64,000 nucleotides of DNA from Pseudomonas protegens (GTDB lineage Bacteria > Pseudomonadota > Gammaproteobacteria > Pseudomonadales > Pseudomonadaceae), in the NCBI RefSeq assembly GCF_003363755.1, contig NZ_CP031396.1, positions 1 through 64,000 on the forward strand, read 5' to 3'. Each line of letters opens with the position of its first letter. Position 1 is the first letter of the stretch. The position numbers and the translations under genes were made by a program. Positions 18,929-28,381 of this stretch are shown here, in pieces. Under the pieces are notes generated by a model. It was given only the letters and a program-made list of their open reading frames with translations. It was not told where the DNA came from and made no database searches.

Positions 18929-20293
18929 ATGAGCTCTCCCTCCGCGCCCGACGGCGCGCTGAAACCAACCCTGAGTGTGTTCGATGTGGTGGCTATCACG
19001 GTCTCCGGCGTGACCCCCGCCAGTTCCGTGTTCGTGATCGCGCCCTTTGCCATCCACCAGGCCGGCAGCGGGGTGTTCCTGGCGTTCGTCATGGCCGGGT
19101 TGCTGGCACTGATGTTTGCCTTCTGCTACGCCGAGCTGGGCCGGGCCCATAACAGTGCCGGCGGTGAGTACGTCTACGCCAAGCGCGTGTTTGGTGGCAT
19201 GGCCGGTTATGCCACCTTCCTCACGGTGCTGGTGATGCTGCTGTTCATCCCTCCGGTGCTGGCCACCGGCGCCGCCACCTATTTGAACAACGCCCTGGGT
19301 ACCGACTTCGACTCCCAGACCGTAGCCCTGGTGATAGTGGTCTGCAGCTACCTGCTGGGCATCCTCAACATCAAGCTCAATGCCTGGATCACCGGCACTT
19401 GCCTGTTGCTGGAGGTGGCGGCGTTGCTGGTGATTGTCTGGCTGGGCTTTGGCAACGCCACGCAACCGGTGAGCATTCTTTTGCAACCGCAGATCGTCGA
19501 TCACGGTGCATTGCACATGGCGCCCTGGGCCCTGGTGATCGGTGCGGTGGGCATCGGCCTGTTTTCCTACAACGGCTACGGGCCGGCGGTGCTGCTGGCC
19601 GAAGACATGAAGTGCAAGGGACGCGGCGTGCACAAGGCGGTGCTCTGGTCCCTGGTGCTGGTGGTGATCATCGAACTGGTGCCGCTCACCGCGCTGCTGA
19701 TCGGCGCGCCGTCCTTGAGCGCGATGCTGGCCAGCCCAGATCCCATCGGCTACCTACTCACCAGCCATGGCAATGAAACCCTCGCCAGGGTGGTCAGTGG
19801 CGGGATCTTCCTGTCGGTGTTCAACGCCATTGTCGCGATCGTCATCCAGATCGGCCGGGTGGTGTTCAGCAGCGGCCGCGACGCCCTGTGGACGCCCACC
19901 ATCAACCGCCTGTTCACGCGGATTCATCCACGCTGGGACTCGCCATGGCTGGCTACGTTGTTCCTGGCGATTCCTTCGGCAGTACTCAGTTTCAGCTCGA
20001 ATCTGGCGGACCTCACGTCCTTCAGTGTGTTGCTGATCATGCTGGTGTACCTGATTGTTGCCCTCAGCGCGCTGATGAGCCGGGTGCTGCTGCGCGACCG
20101 CGAGCATCCCTATCGCATGCCCCTGTGGCCAGTACCGGCGCTGCTGGCGGTGATGGGCGCGGGGTATCTGCTGATCAATCTGTTCCTCGAGGCGTCCCTG
20201 CGGGACATCATGGTGATTATCGGGCTGCTGGCACTGTCGGTGATTCTCTATGGCACCAATGGCCGGTACAGCCCGGCGTTTCAGAAATTGTAA
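18929..20293 (+). CDS. APC-family amino acid permease
   Basis: A 454-residue permease with about twelve membrane helices and the consensus APC opening LSVFDVVAITVSGVTPASSV followed by SVFVIAPFAI. GAGGA lies seven bases before ATG 18929. It is followed ten bases later by a DmpA-type peptidase gene, so the two form a small operon. It differs clearly from the other permease at 14561. Likely substrates are amino acids, amino acid amides or short peptides released by or destined for the peptidase; this is inference from context. Confidence 0.85.
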   Translation: MSSPSAPDGALKPTLSVFDVVAITVSGVTPASSVFVIAPFAIHQAGSGVFLAFVMAGLLALMFAFCYAELGRAHNSAGGEYVYAKRVFGGMAGYATFLTVLVMLLFIPPVLATGAATYLNNALGTDFDSQTVALVIVVCSYLLGILNIKLNAWITGTCLLLEVAALLVIVWLGFGNATQPVSILLQPQIVDHGALHMAPWALVIGAVGIGLFSYNGYGPAVLLAEDMKCKGRGVHKAVLWSLVLVVIIELVPLTALLIGAPSLSAMLASPDPIGYLLTSHGNETLARVVSGGIFLSVFNAIVAIVIQIGRVVFSSGRDALWTPTINRLFTRIHPRWDSPWLATLFLAIPSAVLSFSSNLADLTSFSVLLIMLVYLIVALSALMSRVLLRDREHPYRMPLWPVPALLAVMGAGYLLINLFLEASLRDIMVIIGLLALSVILYGTNGRYSPAFQKL

Positions 20294-20302
20294 GGAGTGG
20301 TT

Positions 20303-21403
20303 ATGCGAGCACGTCAATTGGGCATCAGCCTGGGTCTGGGGACACCAGGTCCGTTCAATGCGATCACCGACGTACCCGGGGTACGGGTGGGGCACAGCAC
20401 CCTGAAAGCCAGCGTGGGCGGCAAGCAGGTGCGCACCGGGGTCACTCTGGTCCAGCCCCGGGCCGGGCATGCGCGGCAACAGCCCTGTTTCGCCGGTTGC
20501 CATGTGCTCAACGGCAATGGCGATGCCACGGGGCTGGAGTGGATTCGCGAGGCGGGCACCCTGACCACGCCGCTGGCCATTACCAATACCCACAGCGTCG
20601 GCGTGGTGCGCGACACCCTGATCGCCCTGGAGCGCGAGGCCCTGGCGGACACCGCCGTGTACTGGTGCATGCCGGTGGTGATGGAAACCTACGACGGCCT
20701 GCTGAACGACATCTGGGGGCAGCATGTGGGGCCGCAACAGGTGCGCGAGGCCATGGCCAGCGCCGAGTCCGGGCCGGTGGCCGAAGGCGCGGTAGGCGGC
20801 GGCACCGGGATGATCTGTCATGAGTTCAAGGGCGGGATCGGTACCGCCTCCCGGCGGCTGGCGGCAGAGCAGGGCGGCTACACCGTCGGCGCTCTGGTCC
20901 AGGCCAACCACGGCAAGCGTGAAGAGCTGCGGGTGGACGGTTACCCGGTGGGGCGTCATCTGGGAGGGATTGCCTCACCTTTTGCCGAGCGCGGCACCCC
21001 GGGCATGGGCTCGATCGTGGTGATCCTGGCCACTGATGCGCCGCTGCTGCCCCATCAGTGCCAGCGCCTGGCCCAGCGTGCTTCCATCGGCATTGCCCGC
21101 ACCGGTGGCGGCACCGAAGATTCCAGTGGCGATATCTTCCTGGCCTTTGCCACGGGAAACCGGGACTTGCCCGCTGCGGATTATGGACGCAAGGACCTGG
21201 CGTTCACTGCGCCTCTGGCGATGCTCAACAACGATCACATCTCGCCGCTGTTCAGCGCAGCCGCCGAGGCGGTGGAGGAGGCCATCATCAATGCCATGCT
21301 GGCAGCCGAGCCGATGAGCAGTGCCGACGGGGTGCAAGTACCGGCGCTGACCCCGCAAGTATTGAGGCAAGCATTGGAACTAACTGGTTGGAACATGAAA
21401 TAA
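20303..21403 (+). CDS. P1-family (DmpA/BapA-type) self-processing aminopeptidase
   Basis: A 366-residue S58 peptidase of the DmpA (L-aminopeptidase D-esterase) / BapA (beta-peptidyl aminopeptidase) family. Visible landmarks are ITDVPGVRVGHSTL near residue 21, GGGTGMICHEFKGGIGTASR near 165-184, and GTPGMGSIVVILATDAPLLP from 231. By analogy with DmpA the chain is cut before the serine that becomes the N-terminal nucleophile; here that is most likely between G236 and S237. ATG 20303 has AAGGAG five bases upstream. There is no signal peptide, so it acts in the cytoplasm, presumably on the substrate of the coupled permease. Confidence 0.85.
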   Translation: MRARQLGISLGLGTPGPFNAITDVPGVRVGHSTLKASVGGKQVRTGVTLVQPRAGHARQQPCFAGCHVLNGNGDATGLEWIREAGTLTTPLAITNTHSVGVVRDTLIALEREALADTAVYWCMPVVMETYDGLLNDIWGQHVGPQQVREAMASAESGPVAEGAVGGGTGMICHEFKGGIGTASRRLAAEQGGYTVGALVQANHGKREELRVDGYPVGRHLGGIASPFAERGTPGMGSIVVILATDAPLLPHQCQRLAQRASIGIARTGGGTEDSSGDIFLAFATGNRDLPAADYGRKDLAFTAPLAMLNNDHISPLFSAAAEAVEEAIINAMLAAEPMSSADGVQVPALTPQVLRQALELTGWNMK

Positions 21404-21702
21404 CCGACTAAGAAGTGCGACGCAATCGACATAATTTTCTATATGGATATTTAATAATTAAATTGTAGATTGTCGGACAATGTCTAGCGCTAATCGGCTG
21501 GAAAAGAATCTTTTAAGTGCACGGTCATTGTTTGCGGGAGTTTGTCGGAACAGTGGAATTTGACGTCAAAAAAGTAGTGGACGCCTGATTTCAAACTGTG
21601 TCAGCTTGCTTTCGCCTGCTTAGGGCGAGTGATAGGACGATCTCGCCAGGGATTGTCGCTATCTGACAAAAACTGTTCCATTGATTACAAGGAAGTGTGT
21701 TT
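21404..21702 (+). promoter_or_regulatory. AT-rich aprA promoter/leader region
   Basis: These 299 bases are far more AT-rich than their surroundings, especially 21430-21470. A 13-bp palindrome, ATTGTC G GACAAT, lies at 21469-21481, and a related half site (TTTGTCGGAACA) near 21540. The ribosome binding site AAGGAAG at 21689 contains an AAGGA core of the kind bound by RsmA/CsrA. This fits known Gac/Rsm control of aprA in related strains, although only a single such core is evident. Confidence 0.55.
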
Positions 21703-23151
21703 ATGTCGACAATAAAAAAGAGCGCTATTGCATCTGCCGAACAGCAACTCGAGCCATTGGCCGCAGCAAGTTCGGCGTATAACCAGATCAATAGCTTTAG
21801 CCACCAATACGATCGTGGCGGCAATCTCACGGTTAACGGCAAGCCTTCGTTCTCAGTCGATCAAGCCGCCACGCAATTGCTGCGTGACGGCGCTGCGTTC
21901 AAGGACCTGAACGGTAACGGCAAAATCGATCTGTCCTATACCTTCCTGACCTCGGCCTCCTCGAGCACCATGTACAAGCACGGTATCTCCGGGTTCAGCC
22001 AGTTCAGCGCCCAGCAGAAGGCCCAAGCAGTGCTGGCCATGCAATCCTGGGCCGATGTGGCCAATGTCGTGTTTACCGAGAAAGCCTCGGGTGGCGACGC
22101 TCGCATGACCTTCGGCAACTACAGTGGTGGCCAGGACGGCGCGGCGGCCTTCGCCTACCTGCCGGGCACCGGTGCCGGTTACGACGGTACCTCCTGGTAC
22201 CTGATCAACAGCAGCTACACCCAGAACAAGAATCCCGACCTGAACAACTATGGCCGTCAGACCCTGACCCATGAGATCGGTCACACCCTGGGCCTGGCTC
22301 ACCCTGGCGACTACAACGCAGGCGAAGGCAACCCAAGCTACAAGGACGCCAGCTACGGCCAGGACACGCGTGGCTACAGCATCATGAGCTACTGGAGTGA
22401 AAGCAACACCAGCCAGAACTTCAGCAAGGGCGGGGTCGTGGCCTATTCGTCCGGTCCGCTGATGGACGATATCGCAGCCATCCAGAAACTCTACGGGGCC
22501 AACTACGGCACCCGTGCCGGCGATACCACCTATGGCTTCAACTCCAACACCGGGCGCGACTTCTACAGCGCCAGTTCGTCTGCCGACAAGCTGGTGTTCT
22601 CGGTGTGGGACGGTGGTGGCAACGATACCCTGGACTTCTCCGGATTCACTCAGAACCAGAAGATCAACCTCAATGAGGCCTCGTTCTCCGACGTTGGCGG
22701 CATGGTGGGTAACGTCTCCATTGCTCAGGGCGTGACCGTGGAGAACGCCATCGGCGGTTCGGGCAACGATCTGCTGATCGGCAACAACGCTGCCAACGTG
22801 CTCAAGGGCGGTGCCGGCAACGACATCATCTACGGTGGCGGTGGCGCCGATAAGCTCTGGGGCGGTTCGGGTTCGGACACCTTCGTGTTCGGCGCCAGTT
22901 CCGACTCCAAGCCGGGCGCGGCCGACCAGATCATGGATTTTGTCAGCGGCCTGGACAAGATCGATCTGACCGGTATCACCAAGGGTGCAGGCTTGCATTT
23001 CGTCAACGCCTTCACCGGCGCGGTGGGTGACGCCATCCTCACTACCTCCGGGGGCGTCAGCACCCTGTCCGTGGACTTTTCCGGACAGGGCGTGGCGGAC
23101 TTCCTGGTCAGCACCGTTGGCCAGGCAGCCGTCAGTGACATCGTGGCCTGA
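21703..23151 (+). CDS. aprA: AprA, serralysin-type alkaline metalloprotease
   Basis: A 482-residue secreted zinc protease of the serralysin (M10B) family. The zinc-binding HExxHxxGxxH motif is intact at H190-E191-H194-H200, followed by the Met-turn SIMSY at 226-230. RTX calcium-binding repeats ([40 protein letters not shown]) lie near residues 350-400, and the C-terminus carries the type I secretion signal. There is no N-terminal signal peptide. A short N-terminal propeptide is expected, and export would be through the AprDEF channel encoded next door. It degrades host proteins and is an exoenzyme under Gac/Rsm control in related strains. ATG 21703 has AAGGAAG seven bases upstream. Confidence 0.97.
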   Translation: MSTIKKSAIASAEQQLEPLAAASSAYNQINSFSHQYDRGGNLTVNGKPSFSVDQAATQLLRDGAAFKDLNGNGKIDLSYTFLTSASSSTMYKHGISGFSQFSAQQKAQAVLAMQSWADVANVVFTEKASGGDARMTFGNYSGGQDGAAAFAYLPGTGAGYDGTSWYLINSSYTQNKNPDLNNYGRQTLTHEIGHTLGLAHPGDYNAGEGNPSYKDASYGQDTRGYSIMSYWSESNTSQNFSKGGVVAYSSGPLMDDIAAIQKLYGANYGTRAGDTTYGFNSNTGRDFYSASSSADKLVFSVWDGGGNDTLDFSGFTQNQKINLNEASFSDVGGMVGNVSIAQGVTVENAIGGSGNDLLIGNNAANVLKGGAGNDIIYGGGGADKLWGGSGSDTFVFGASSDSKPGAADQIMDFVSGLDKIDLTGITKGAGLHFVNAFTGAVGDAILTTSGGVSTLSVDFSGQGVADFLVSTVGQAAVSDIVA

Positions 23152-23162
23152 GTGAAGTAGGC

Positions 23163-23190
23163 GGAAGGCGGCGCCGATGCGCTGCCTTCC
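23163..23190 (+). terminator. Stem-loop between aprA and the inhibitor gene
   Basis: GGAAGGCGGCG and CGCTGCCTTCC pair at 10 of 11 positions around a six-base loop, starting 12 bases after the aprA stop. The following GTTCTTG is not a strong T-run. The hairpin probably attenuates read-through or stabilises the aprA message, so that protease is made in excess over inhibitor and exporter. Confidence 0.6.
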
Positions 23191-23244
23191 GTTCTTGCAT
23201 TGGCCCCGGGGCTGAGCGAGTCTACCGGGCGGACGGAGCACCCT

Positions 23245-23628
23245 ATGACCCCACACACCTTGAGTTGCAAGGCGGCCACCTGGCTGCTGGCGACGCTGAC
23301 GATCTTTTATGGAGCAATAACCATGGCAAGCAGCCTGCGCTTGGCGGACCCCTCGGAACTGGTTGGACACTGGCAGTTGCAGCAACAGAGCGAACCTGGC
23401 GCCGCCTGTGCCCTGGACCTGTTGCAAAACGCAGCCCTGGGAGACGGCGCCGAGTGCCTGTCGAAGTGGATCGGTGAGGCGGCGGTGGGCTGGTTTCCGG
23501 AGCCCGACGGTATTGCCATCACGGGGCGGGAAGGTTCAAGGATTATCTTTTTCAGTCGACAGAGAGAAGGCCTGTACGAAGCGCGCCTCAAAGGCGACGG
23601 TTTGATCGTGTTACAGCGTGCTGGCTAA
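23245..23628 (+). CDS. aprI: AprI/Inh, periplasmic alkaline protease inhibitor
   Basis: A 127-residue precursor of the Inh family that protects the periplasm by inhibiting serralysins. A signal peptide spans about residues 1-28 (TWLLATLTIFYGAITMASS). The mature protein starts with the usual SLRLADPSELVGHWQL, and a pair of cysteines (AACALDLL, GAECLS) fits the conserved disulphide. The N-terminal Ser-Leu-Arg strand is the part that enters the protease active site in the known complex. ATG 23245 has GGAG six bases upstream. It lies between aprA and aprD, the usual order. Confidence 0.93.
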   Translation: MTPHTLSCKAATWLLATLTIFYGAITMASSLRLADPSELVGHWQLQQQSEPGAACALDLLQNAALGDGAECLSKWIGEAAVGWFPEPDGIAITGREGSRIIFFSRQREGLYEARLKGDGLIVLQRAG

Positions 23629-23844
23629 TTAAGGCAGCAGGCTGTTCGTTTAATCTTGGGTGGTTGTGGTTTTAGTTTTACCACTCTTTTAATCGACAGG
23701 TTTTTAACCGGATGACTGTTAACTACAGTTGTCTGGTTTGGGTGTGTCCGCAGACTTTGAGACTAAGGGGCACACATCTTTAGTTGCGCCGTATATGAGG
23801 TGCTCGCGTTCGGCGCGCAGGGTCGGCTCAGGGAAATGTTGAAG
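23629..23844 (+). promoter_or_regulatory. AT-rich gap before aprD
   Basis: This 216-base stretch is AT-rich with several T-runs (for example GTGGTTTTAGTTTTACCAC near 23668) and small inverted repeats such as ACTGT-N5-ACAGT near 23715. It may both end the aprA-aprI transcript and carry a separate promoter for aprDEF. No coding sequence was found. Confidence 0.4.
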
Positions 23845-25638
23845 ATGCTGAATAATAGTCATCCTGCACCACTGTTCAAGGCATTGGGCGAATACAAGGG
23901 CATCCTGATCAGTGTCGGCTGTTTCACCGCGTTGATTAATGTGCTGATGCTGGTGCCCTCCATCTATATGTTGCAAGTCTACGACCGGGTGCTGTCGTCG
24001 CAGAATGAGACCACTCTGGTGATGCTGTCGCTGATGGTGGTGGGCTTTTTCCTGTTTATCGGGCTGCTGGAAGTGGTGCGCAGCTTTATCGTCATCCGCA
24101 TCGGCAGCCAGTTGGAGCGTCGCTTCAACCTGCGGGTGTATCAGGCTGCATTCGAACGCAACCTGGCCCGTGGCGAAGGCCATGCCGGCCAGTCACTGGG
24201 CGATTTGACCCATATCCGCCAGTTCCTCACCGGGCCGGCGTTGTTCGCCTTCTTCGATGCCCCCTGGTTTCCGATCTACCTGCTGGTTATCTATGCCTTC
24301 AACGTCTGGCTCGGGGTGTTCGCCACGGTGGGCGCGGTGTTGCTGATCGCCCTGGCGTACCTGAATGAAGCCATGACCAAGAAACCCCTGGCCGAGGCCA
24401 GCGGTTTTTCGCAACGCTCCACCCAATTGGCCACCAGCCATTTGCACAATGCCGAGACCATTCAGGCGATGGGCATGCTCGGTGCCTTGCGCAAGCGCTG
24501 GTTTGCCGTGCACTCGCGCTTTCTCGGCCTGCAGAACGAGGCCAGCGACACTGGTTCGGTGATCAGTTCCCTGAGCAAGACCCTGCGTCTGTGCCTGCAA
24601 TCCCTGGTGCTGGGCCTGGGCGCCTTGCTGGTGATCAAGGGCGACATGACCGCGGGGATGATGATCGCCGGGTCGATCCTCATGGGCCGGGTCCTGAGTC
24701 CCATCGACCAGTTGATCGCGGTGTGGAAGCAATGGAGTTCGGCCAAGCTGGCCTATGGTCGGCTGGACGCGCTGCTGCGCGAGTTCCCACCCAGTGACAG
24801 CGCCATGTCGTTGCCGGCGCCCAAGGGCCAGGTGAGTTTCGAGCAGGTCAGCGCCGGGCCTCCCGGACGTCGGGCGGCGACCCTGCAGCAGGTGAGCTTC
24901 AGTATCAATGCCGGTGAAGTGCTCGGGGTGCTGGGGGCCTCCGGTTCCGGCAAGTCGACCCTGGCTCGGGTACTGGTGGGCGTCTGGCCGACCCTGGCCG
25001 GCACGGTGCGCCTGGACGGCGCCGACATTCATCGCTGGAATCGCGATGAGTTGGGTCCCTACATCGGCTATTTGCCCCAGGACATCGAACTCTTCACCGG
25101 CAGCATCGCCGAGAACATCGCACGCTTTCGCCAGGCCGACCCGGAGCAGGTGGTCCAGGCCGCGCAGCTGGCCGGAGTGCACGAGTTGATCCTGCGCCTG
25201 CCTCAAGGCTACGACACCGTGCTTGGCGATGACGGCAGCGGCTTGTCCGGGGGCCAGAAGCAACGGGTGGCCCTGGCCCGGGCACTGTATGGCAATCCCA
25301 GCCTGGTGGTGCTCGACGAGCCCAACTCCAACCTCGACACCGTGGGCGAGAGCGCCCTGGCGGCGGCGATTGCCCAGCTCAAGGCCCGGGGGACCAGCGT
25401 GGTTCTGGTGACCCATCGCTCGTCGGTGCTGGCCCTGGCCGACAAGCTGCTGGTACTCAATGAAGGCCGCCTGCAGGCCTTTGGCCCCAGCCAGGAAGTA
25501 CTCAAGGCGTTGGCCGGTGCCCAGCAGCCCCAGTCACTCCAACCCCAGGAACCGGCCAGACCCGCCGCTGCAGCCGCACCCGGTGGCTTGAGCATGAGCC
25601 GCCAGTATCAGGCCCCGACACGGAACAAAGGCGCATGA
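23845..25638 (+). CDS. aprD: AprD, type I secretion ABC transporter
   Basis: A 597-residue ABC exporter in which a six-helix membrane domain (first helices around GILISVGCFTALINVLMLVP and ETTLVMLSLMVVGFFLFIGL) precedes an ATPase domain. The Walker A is GASGSGKST, the signature LSGGQKQR, and Walker B LVVLDEPNSNLD. It energises export of AprA and the RTX lipases across the inner membrane. ATG 23845 is chosen because AGGGAA is nine bases upstream; ATG 23836 lies directly against that site. The length matches P. aeruginosa AprD (about 593). It overlaps aprE by four bases (ATGA). Confidence 0.95.
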   Translation: MLNNSHPAPLFKALGEYKGILISVGCFTALINVLMLVPSIYMLQVYDRVLSSQNETTLVMLSLMVVGFFLFIGLLEVVRSFIVIRIGSQLERRFNLRVYQAAFERNLARGEGHAGQSLGDLTHIRQFLTGPALFAFFDAPWFPIYLLVIYAFNVWLGVFATVGAVLLIALAYLNEAMTKKPLAEASGFSQRSTQLATSHLHNAETIQAMGMLGALRKRWFAVHSRFLGLQNEASDTGSVISSLSKTLRLCLQSLVLGLGALLVIKGDMTAGMMIAGSILMGRVLSPIDQLIAVWKQWSSAKLAYGRLDALLREFPPSDSAMSLPAPKGQVSFEQVSAGPPGRRAATLQQVSFSINAGEVLGVLGASGSGKSTLARVLVGVWPTLAGTVRLDGADIHRWNRDELGPYIGYLPQDIELFTGSIAENIARFRQADPEQVVQAAQLAGVHELILRLPQGYDTVLGDDGSGLSGGQKQRVALARALYGNPSLVVLDEPNSNLDTVGESALAAAIAQLKARGTSVVLVTHRSSVLALADKLLVLNEGRLQAFGPSQEVLKALAGAQQPQSLQPQEPARPAAAAAPGGLSMSRQYQAPTRNKGA

Positions 25639-26969
25639 GCAAGGACAGCAACATGATGATCGAAGAGGGTTACGCGCCGGAACGGGTTGAGCGTGATGCG
25701 GGCTTTTTCGCGCGCATGGGCTGGATACTGGCCCTGGTGGGGGCTGGCAGTTTTTTCATCTGGGCCGCGCTGGCTCCACTGGATCAGGGGATTCCCGTGC
25801 AAGGCACGGTGGTGGTGTCCGGCAAGCGCAAAGCGGTGCAGTCCATGAGCAGCGGCGTGGTCAGCCGGATTCTGGTGCGCGAAGGCCAAAGCGTGAAGCA
25901 GGGCCAGCCGTTGTTCCGCCTGGATCAGACCCAGGTGGCGGCGGACGTGCAGTCGCTGCAGGCCCAGTACCGCATGGCCATGGCCAGCCTGGCGCGCTGG
26001 CGCAGCGAGCGCGACAACCTCAAGCAGGTGGACTTCCCGCTGCAGTTGAGCAACAGCGACGACCCACGCCTGGCCCTGGTGCTGGAAGGCCAGCGTCAGC
26101 TGTTCAGCAGCCGCCGTGAGGCGTTCTCCCGCGAGCAGGCGGGCATCCGCGCCAATATCGAAGGCGCCACCGCGCAACTGGCGGGCATGCGCCGGGCGCG
26201 CACCGACCTGGCCAGCCAGGCCGAGTCCCTGCGCCAGCAACTGAGCAACCTGCAGCCTTTGGCCGACAACGGCTACATCCCGCGCAACCGCTTGCTGGAG
26301 TACCAGCGCCAGTTGTCCCAGGTGCAACAGGAGCTGGCGCAGAACACCGGTGAAAGCGGGCGCATCGAGCAGGGCATTCTCGAGTCCCGGCTCAAGCTGC
26401 AACAGCACAGCGAGGAGTACCAGAAAGAGGTCCGCAGCCAATTGGCCGAAGCCCAGCTCAAGACCCAGACCCTGGAGCAGCAACTGACCTCCGCCGGCTT
26501 CGACTTGCAGCACAGCGAAATCATCGCCACTGCCGACGGCATCGCGGTCAACCTGGGGGTACACACCGAAGGCGCCGTGGTGCGCCAGGGTGAAACCCTG
26601 CTGGAAATCGTGCCCCAGGGCACGCACCTGGAAGTGGAAGGGCGGTTGCCAGTCAACCTGGTGGACAAGGTCGGCCCCCATCTGCCGGTGGACATCCTGT
26701 TCACCGCCTTCAACCAGAGCCGCACGCCACGGGTGCCGGGGGAAGTCAGCCTGATATCCGCCGACCAGATGGTCGACGAGAAGACCGGCATGCCGTACTA
26801 CGTGCTGCGCAGCAGCGTCAGCGACCAGGCCATGGAGAAGCTCAACGGGCTGGTGATCAAGCCCGGGATGCCGGCGGAGATGTTCGTGCGCACCGGCGAG
26901 CGTTCACTGCTCAATTACCTGTTCAAGCCTCTGCTCGACCGGGCCAGCTCTGCATTGACCGAAGAATAA
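25635..26969 (+). CDS. aprE: AprE, type I secretion membrane fusion protein
   Basis: A 444-residue HlyD-family adaptor linking AprD to the outer-membrane channel AprF. One membrane helix lies near residues 27-46 (MGWILALVGAGSFFIWAALA). The lipoyl halves (VVSRILVREGQSVKQGQPLF and VNLGVHTEGAVVRQGETLLE) flank a long alpha-helical hairpin, about residues 100-290, rich in Gln, Glu and Arg. A beta-barrel domain ends the protein. Translation is coupled to aprD by ATGA, and aprF follows two bases after the stop. Confidence 0.95.
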   Translation: MSKDSNMMIEEGYAPERVERDAGFFARMGWILALVGAGSFFIWAALAPLDQGIPVQGTVVVSGKRKAVQSMSSGVVSRILVREGQSVKQGQPLFRLDQTQVAADVQSLQAQYRMAMASLARWRSERDNLKQVDFPLQLSNSDDPRLALVLEGQRQLFSSRREAFSREQAGIRANIEGATAQLAGMRRARTDLASQAESLRQQLSNLQPLADNGYIPRNRLLEYQRQLSQVQQELAQNTGESGRIEQGILESRLKLQQHSEEYQKEVRSQLAEAQLKTQTLEQQLTSAGFDLQHSEIIATADGIAVNLGVHTEGAVVRQGETLLEIVPQGTHLEVEGRLPVNLVDKVGPHLPVDILFTAFNQSRTPRVPGEVSLISADQMVDEKTGMPYYVLRSSVSDQAMEKLNGLVIKPGMPAEMFVRTGERSLLNYLFKPLLDRASSALTEE

Positions 26970-26971
26970 GG

Positions 26972-28333
26972 ATGTCGCGTCGTATGAGTAAGCTTTCCAT
27001 TCTCGCCGCGGCCTTGTCCTTGCTGGTGTGCCAGGGGGCCCAGGCCATGGGTCCGTTCCAGATCTACGAACAGGCGCTGCGCAATGACCCGGTGTTCCTC
27101 GGCGCCATCAAGGAGCGCGATGCCGGCCTGGAAAACCGCGCCATCGGCCGCGCCGGTCTGCTGCCCAAGGTGGGCTACAGCTACAACAAGGGCCACAACA
27201 ACTCCAAGGTCACCTACCTGGACACGGTGCGCGGCAGCGTCAGCGAAAAACGCAACTACGACAGCTACGGCTCGTCCCTGACCCTGCAGCAGCCGCTGAT
27301 CGACTACGAGGCCTACGCCAACTACCGCAAGGGCGTGGCCCAGGCCCTGTTTGCCGACGAGAACTTTCGCGGCAAGAGCCAGGAGTTGCTGGTGCGGGTG
27401 CTCAGTTACTACACCAAGGCCCTGTTCGCCCAGGATCAGATCGAGATCGCCCTGGCCAAGAAGAAGGCCTTCGAGCAACAGTTCCAGCAGAACCGGCACA
27501 TGTTCGAGCAGGGCGAGGGCACCCGTACCGACATCCTCGAGGCCGAGTCGCGCTACGAGCTGGCCACCGCCGAGGAGATCGAGGCCCGGGACGAACAGGA
27601 TGCGGCCTTGCGTGAACTGGGGGCGCTGATTGGCGTGCCCGACCTAGACATGCGCGATCTCGACCCCTTGCAGGAAAACTTCCAGTCCTTTGCCCTGAGC
27701 CCGGCCAATTACGACACCTGGCATGAGATGGCCCTGAGCAACAACCCGGTGCTGGCCTCCCAGCGGCAACGGGTCGAGGTGGCGCGTTATGAAGTGGAGC
27801 GCAACCGCGCCGGGCACCTGCCCAAGCTCAGCGCCTACGCCAGCGTGCGGCAGAACGAATCGGAAAGCGGCAACACCTACAACCAGCGCTACGACACCAA
27901 CACCATCGGCATCGAAGTCAGCCTGCCGCTGTACGCCGGTGGCGGGGTGTCGGCCTCCACTCGCCAGGCCAGCCGCGCCATGGAGCAGGCCGAGTACGAA
28001 CTGGACGGCAAGACCCGCGAGACGCTGATTGAACTACGCCGGCAATTCAGTGCCTGTCTATCGGGGGTGAACAAGTTGCGGGCCTACCAGAAAGCCCTGA
28101 CCTCGGCCGAGGCCCTGGTGGTTTCGACCCAGCAGAGCATTCTGGGCGGCGAGCGGGTCAACCTCGATGCGCTCAATGCCGAGCAGCAGCTCTACACTAC
28201 CCGGCGTGACCTGGCCCAGGCTCGTTACGACTACCTGATGGCATGGACCAAGTTGCATTACTACGCAGGAACCTTGCGAGAAGAAGATCTGGCCAGGGTC
28301 GATGAAGCCTTTGGCCAGCGCACAGCGCCGTAG
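26972..28333 (+). CDS. aprF: AprF, TolC-family outer-membrane channel
   Basis: A 453-residue TolC-like outer-membrane efflux protein completing the AprDEF exporter. A signal peptide covers about residues 1-25 (LSILAAALSLLVCQGAQA). The two internal TolC repeats are visible as similar segments beginning near FQIYEQALRNDPVFLGAIKE and near YDTWHEMALSNNPVLASQRQ. Either ATG 26972 or ATG 26984 could be the start: AAGGA ends at 26972 and is better spaced (11 bases) for the second. The protein is the same after signal cleavage. Confidence 0.94.
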   Translation: MSRRMSKLSILAAALSLLVCQGAQAMGPFQIYEQALRNDPVFLGAIKERDAGLENRAIGRAGLLPKVGYSYNKGHNNSKVTYLDTVRGSVSEKRNYDSYGSSLTLQQPLIDYEAYANYRKGVAQALFADENFRGKSQELLVRVLSYYTKALFAQDQIEIALAKKKAFEQQFQQNRHMFEQGEGTRTDILEAESRYELATAEEIEARDEQDAALRELGALIGVPDLDMRDLDPLQENFQSFALSPANYDTWHEMALSNNPVLASQRQRVEVARYEVERNRAGHLPKLSAYASVRQNESESGNTYNQRYDTNTIGIEVSLPLYAGGGVSASTRQASRAMEQAEYELDGKTRETLIELRRQFSACLSGVNKLRAYQKALTSAEALVVSTQQSILGGERVNLDALNAEQQLYTTRRDLAQARYDYLMAWTKLHYYAGTLREEDLARVDEAFGQRTAP

Positions 28334-28381
28334 ACGGCCCGGGATCGGACCTGCCGGCGCTGAAATAACAAGGAGAAAGGA

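Noticed and set aside
22750..22920. Short tandem repeats in aprA as a possible CRISPR-like or satellite array
   Set aside because: They encode the nonapeptide GGxGxDxxx calcium-binding repeats of an RTX protein; the same holds for the lipase genes near 29330 and 34920.
21853..23427. 524-residue - strand open frame across aprA
   Set aside because: It opposes the serralysin zinc and RTX motifs and has no recognisable domain.
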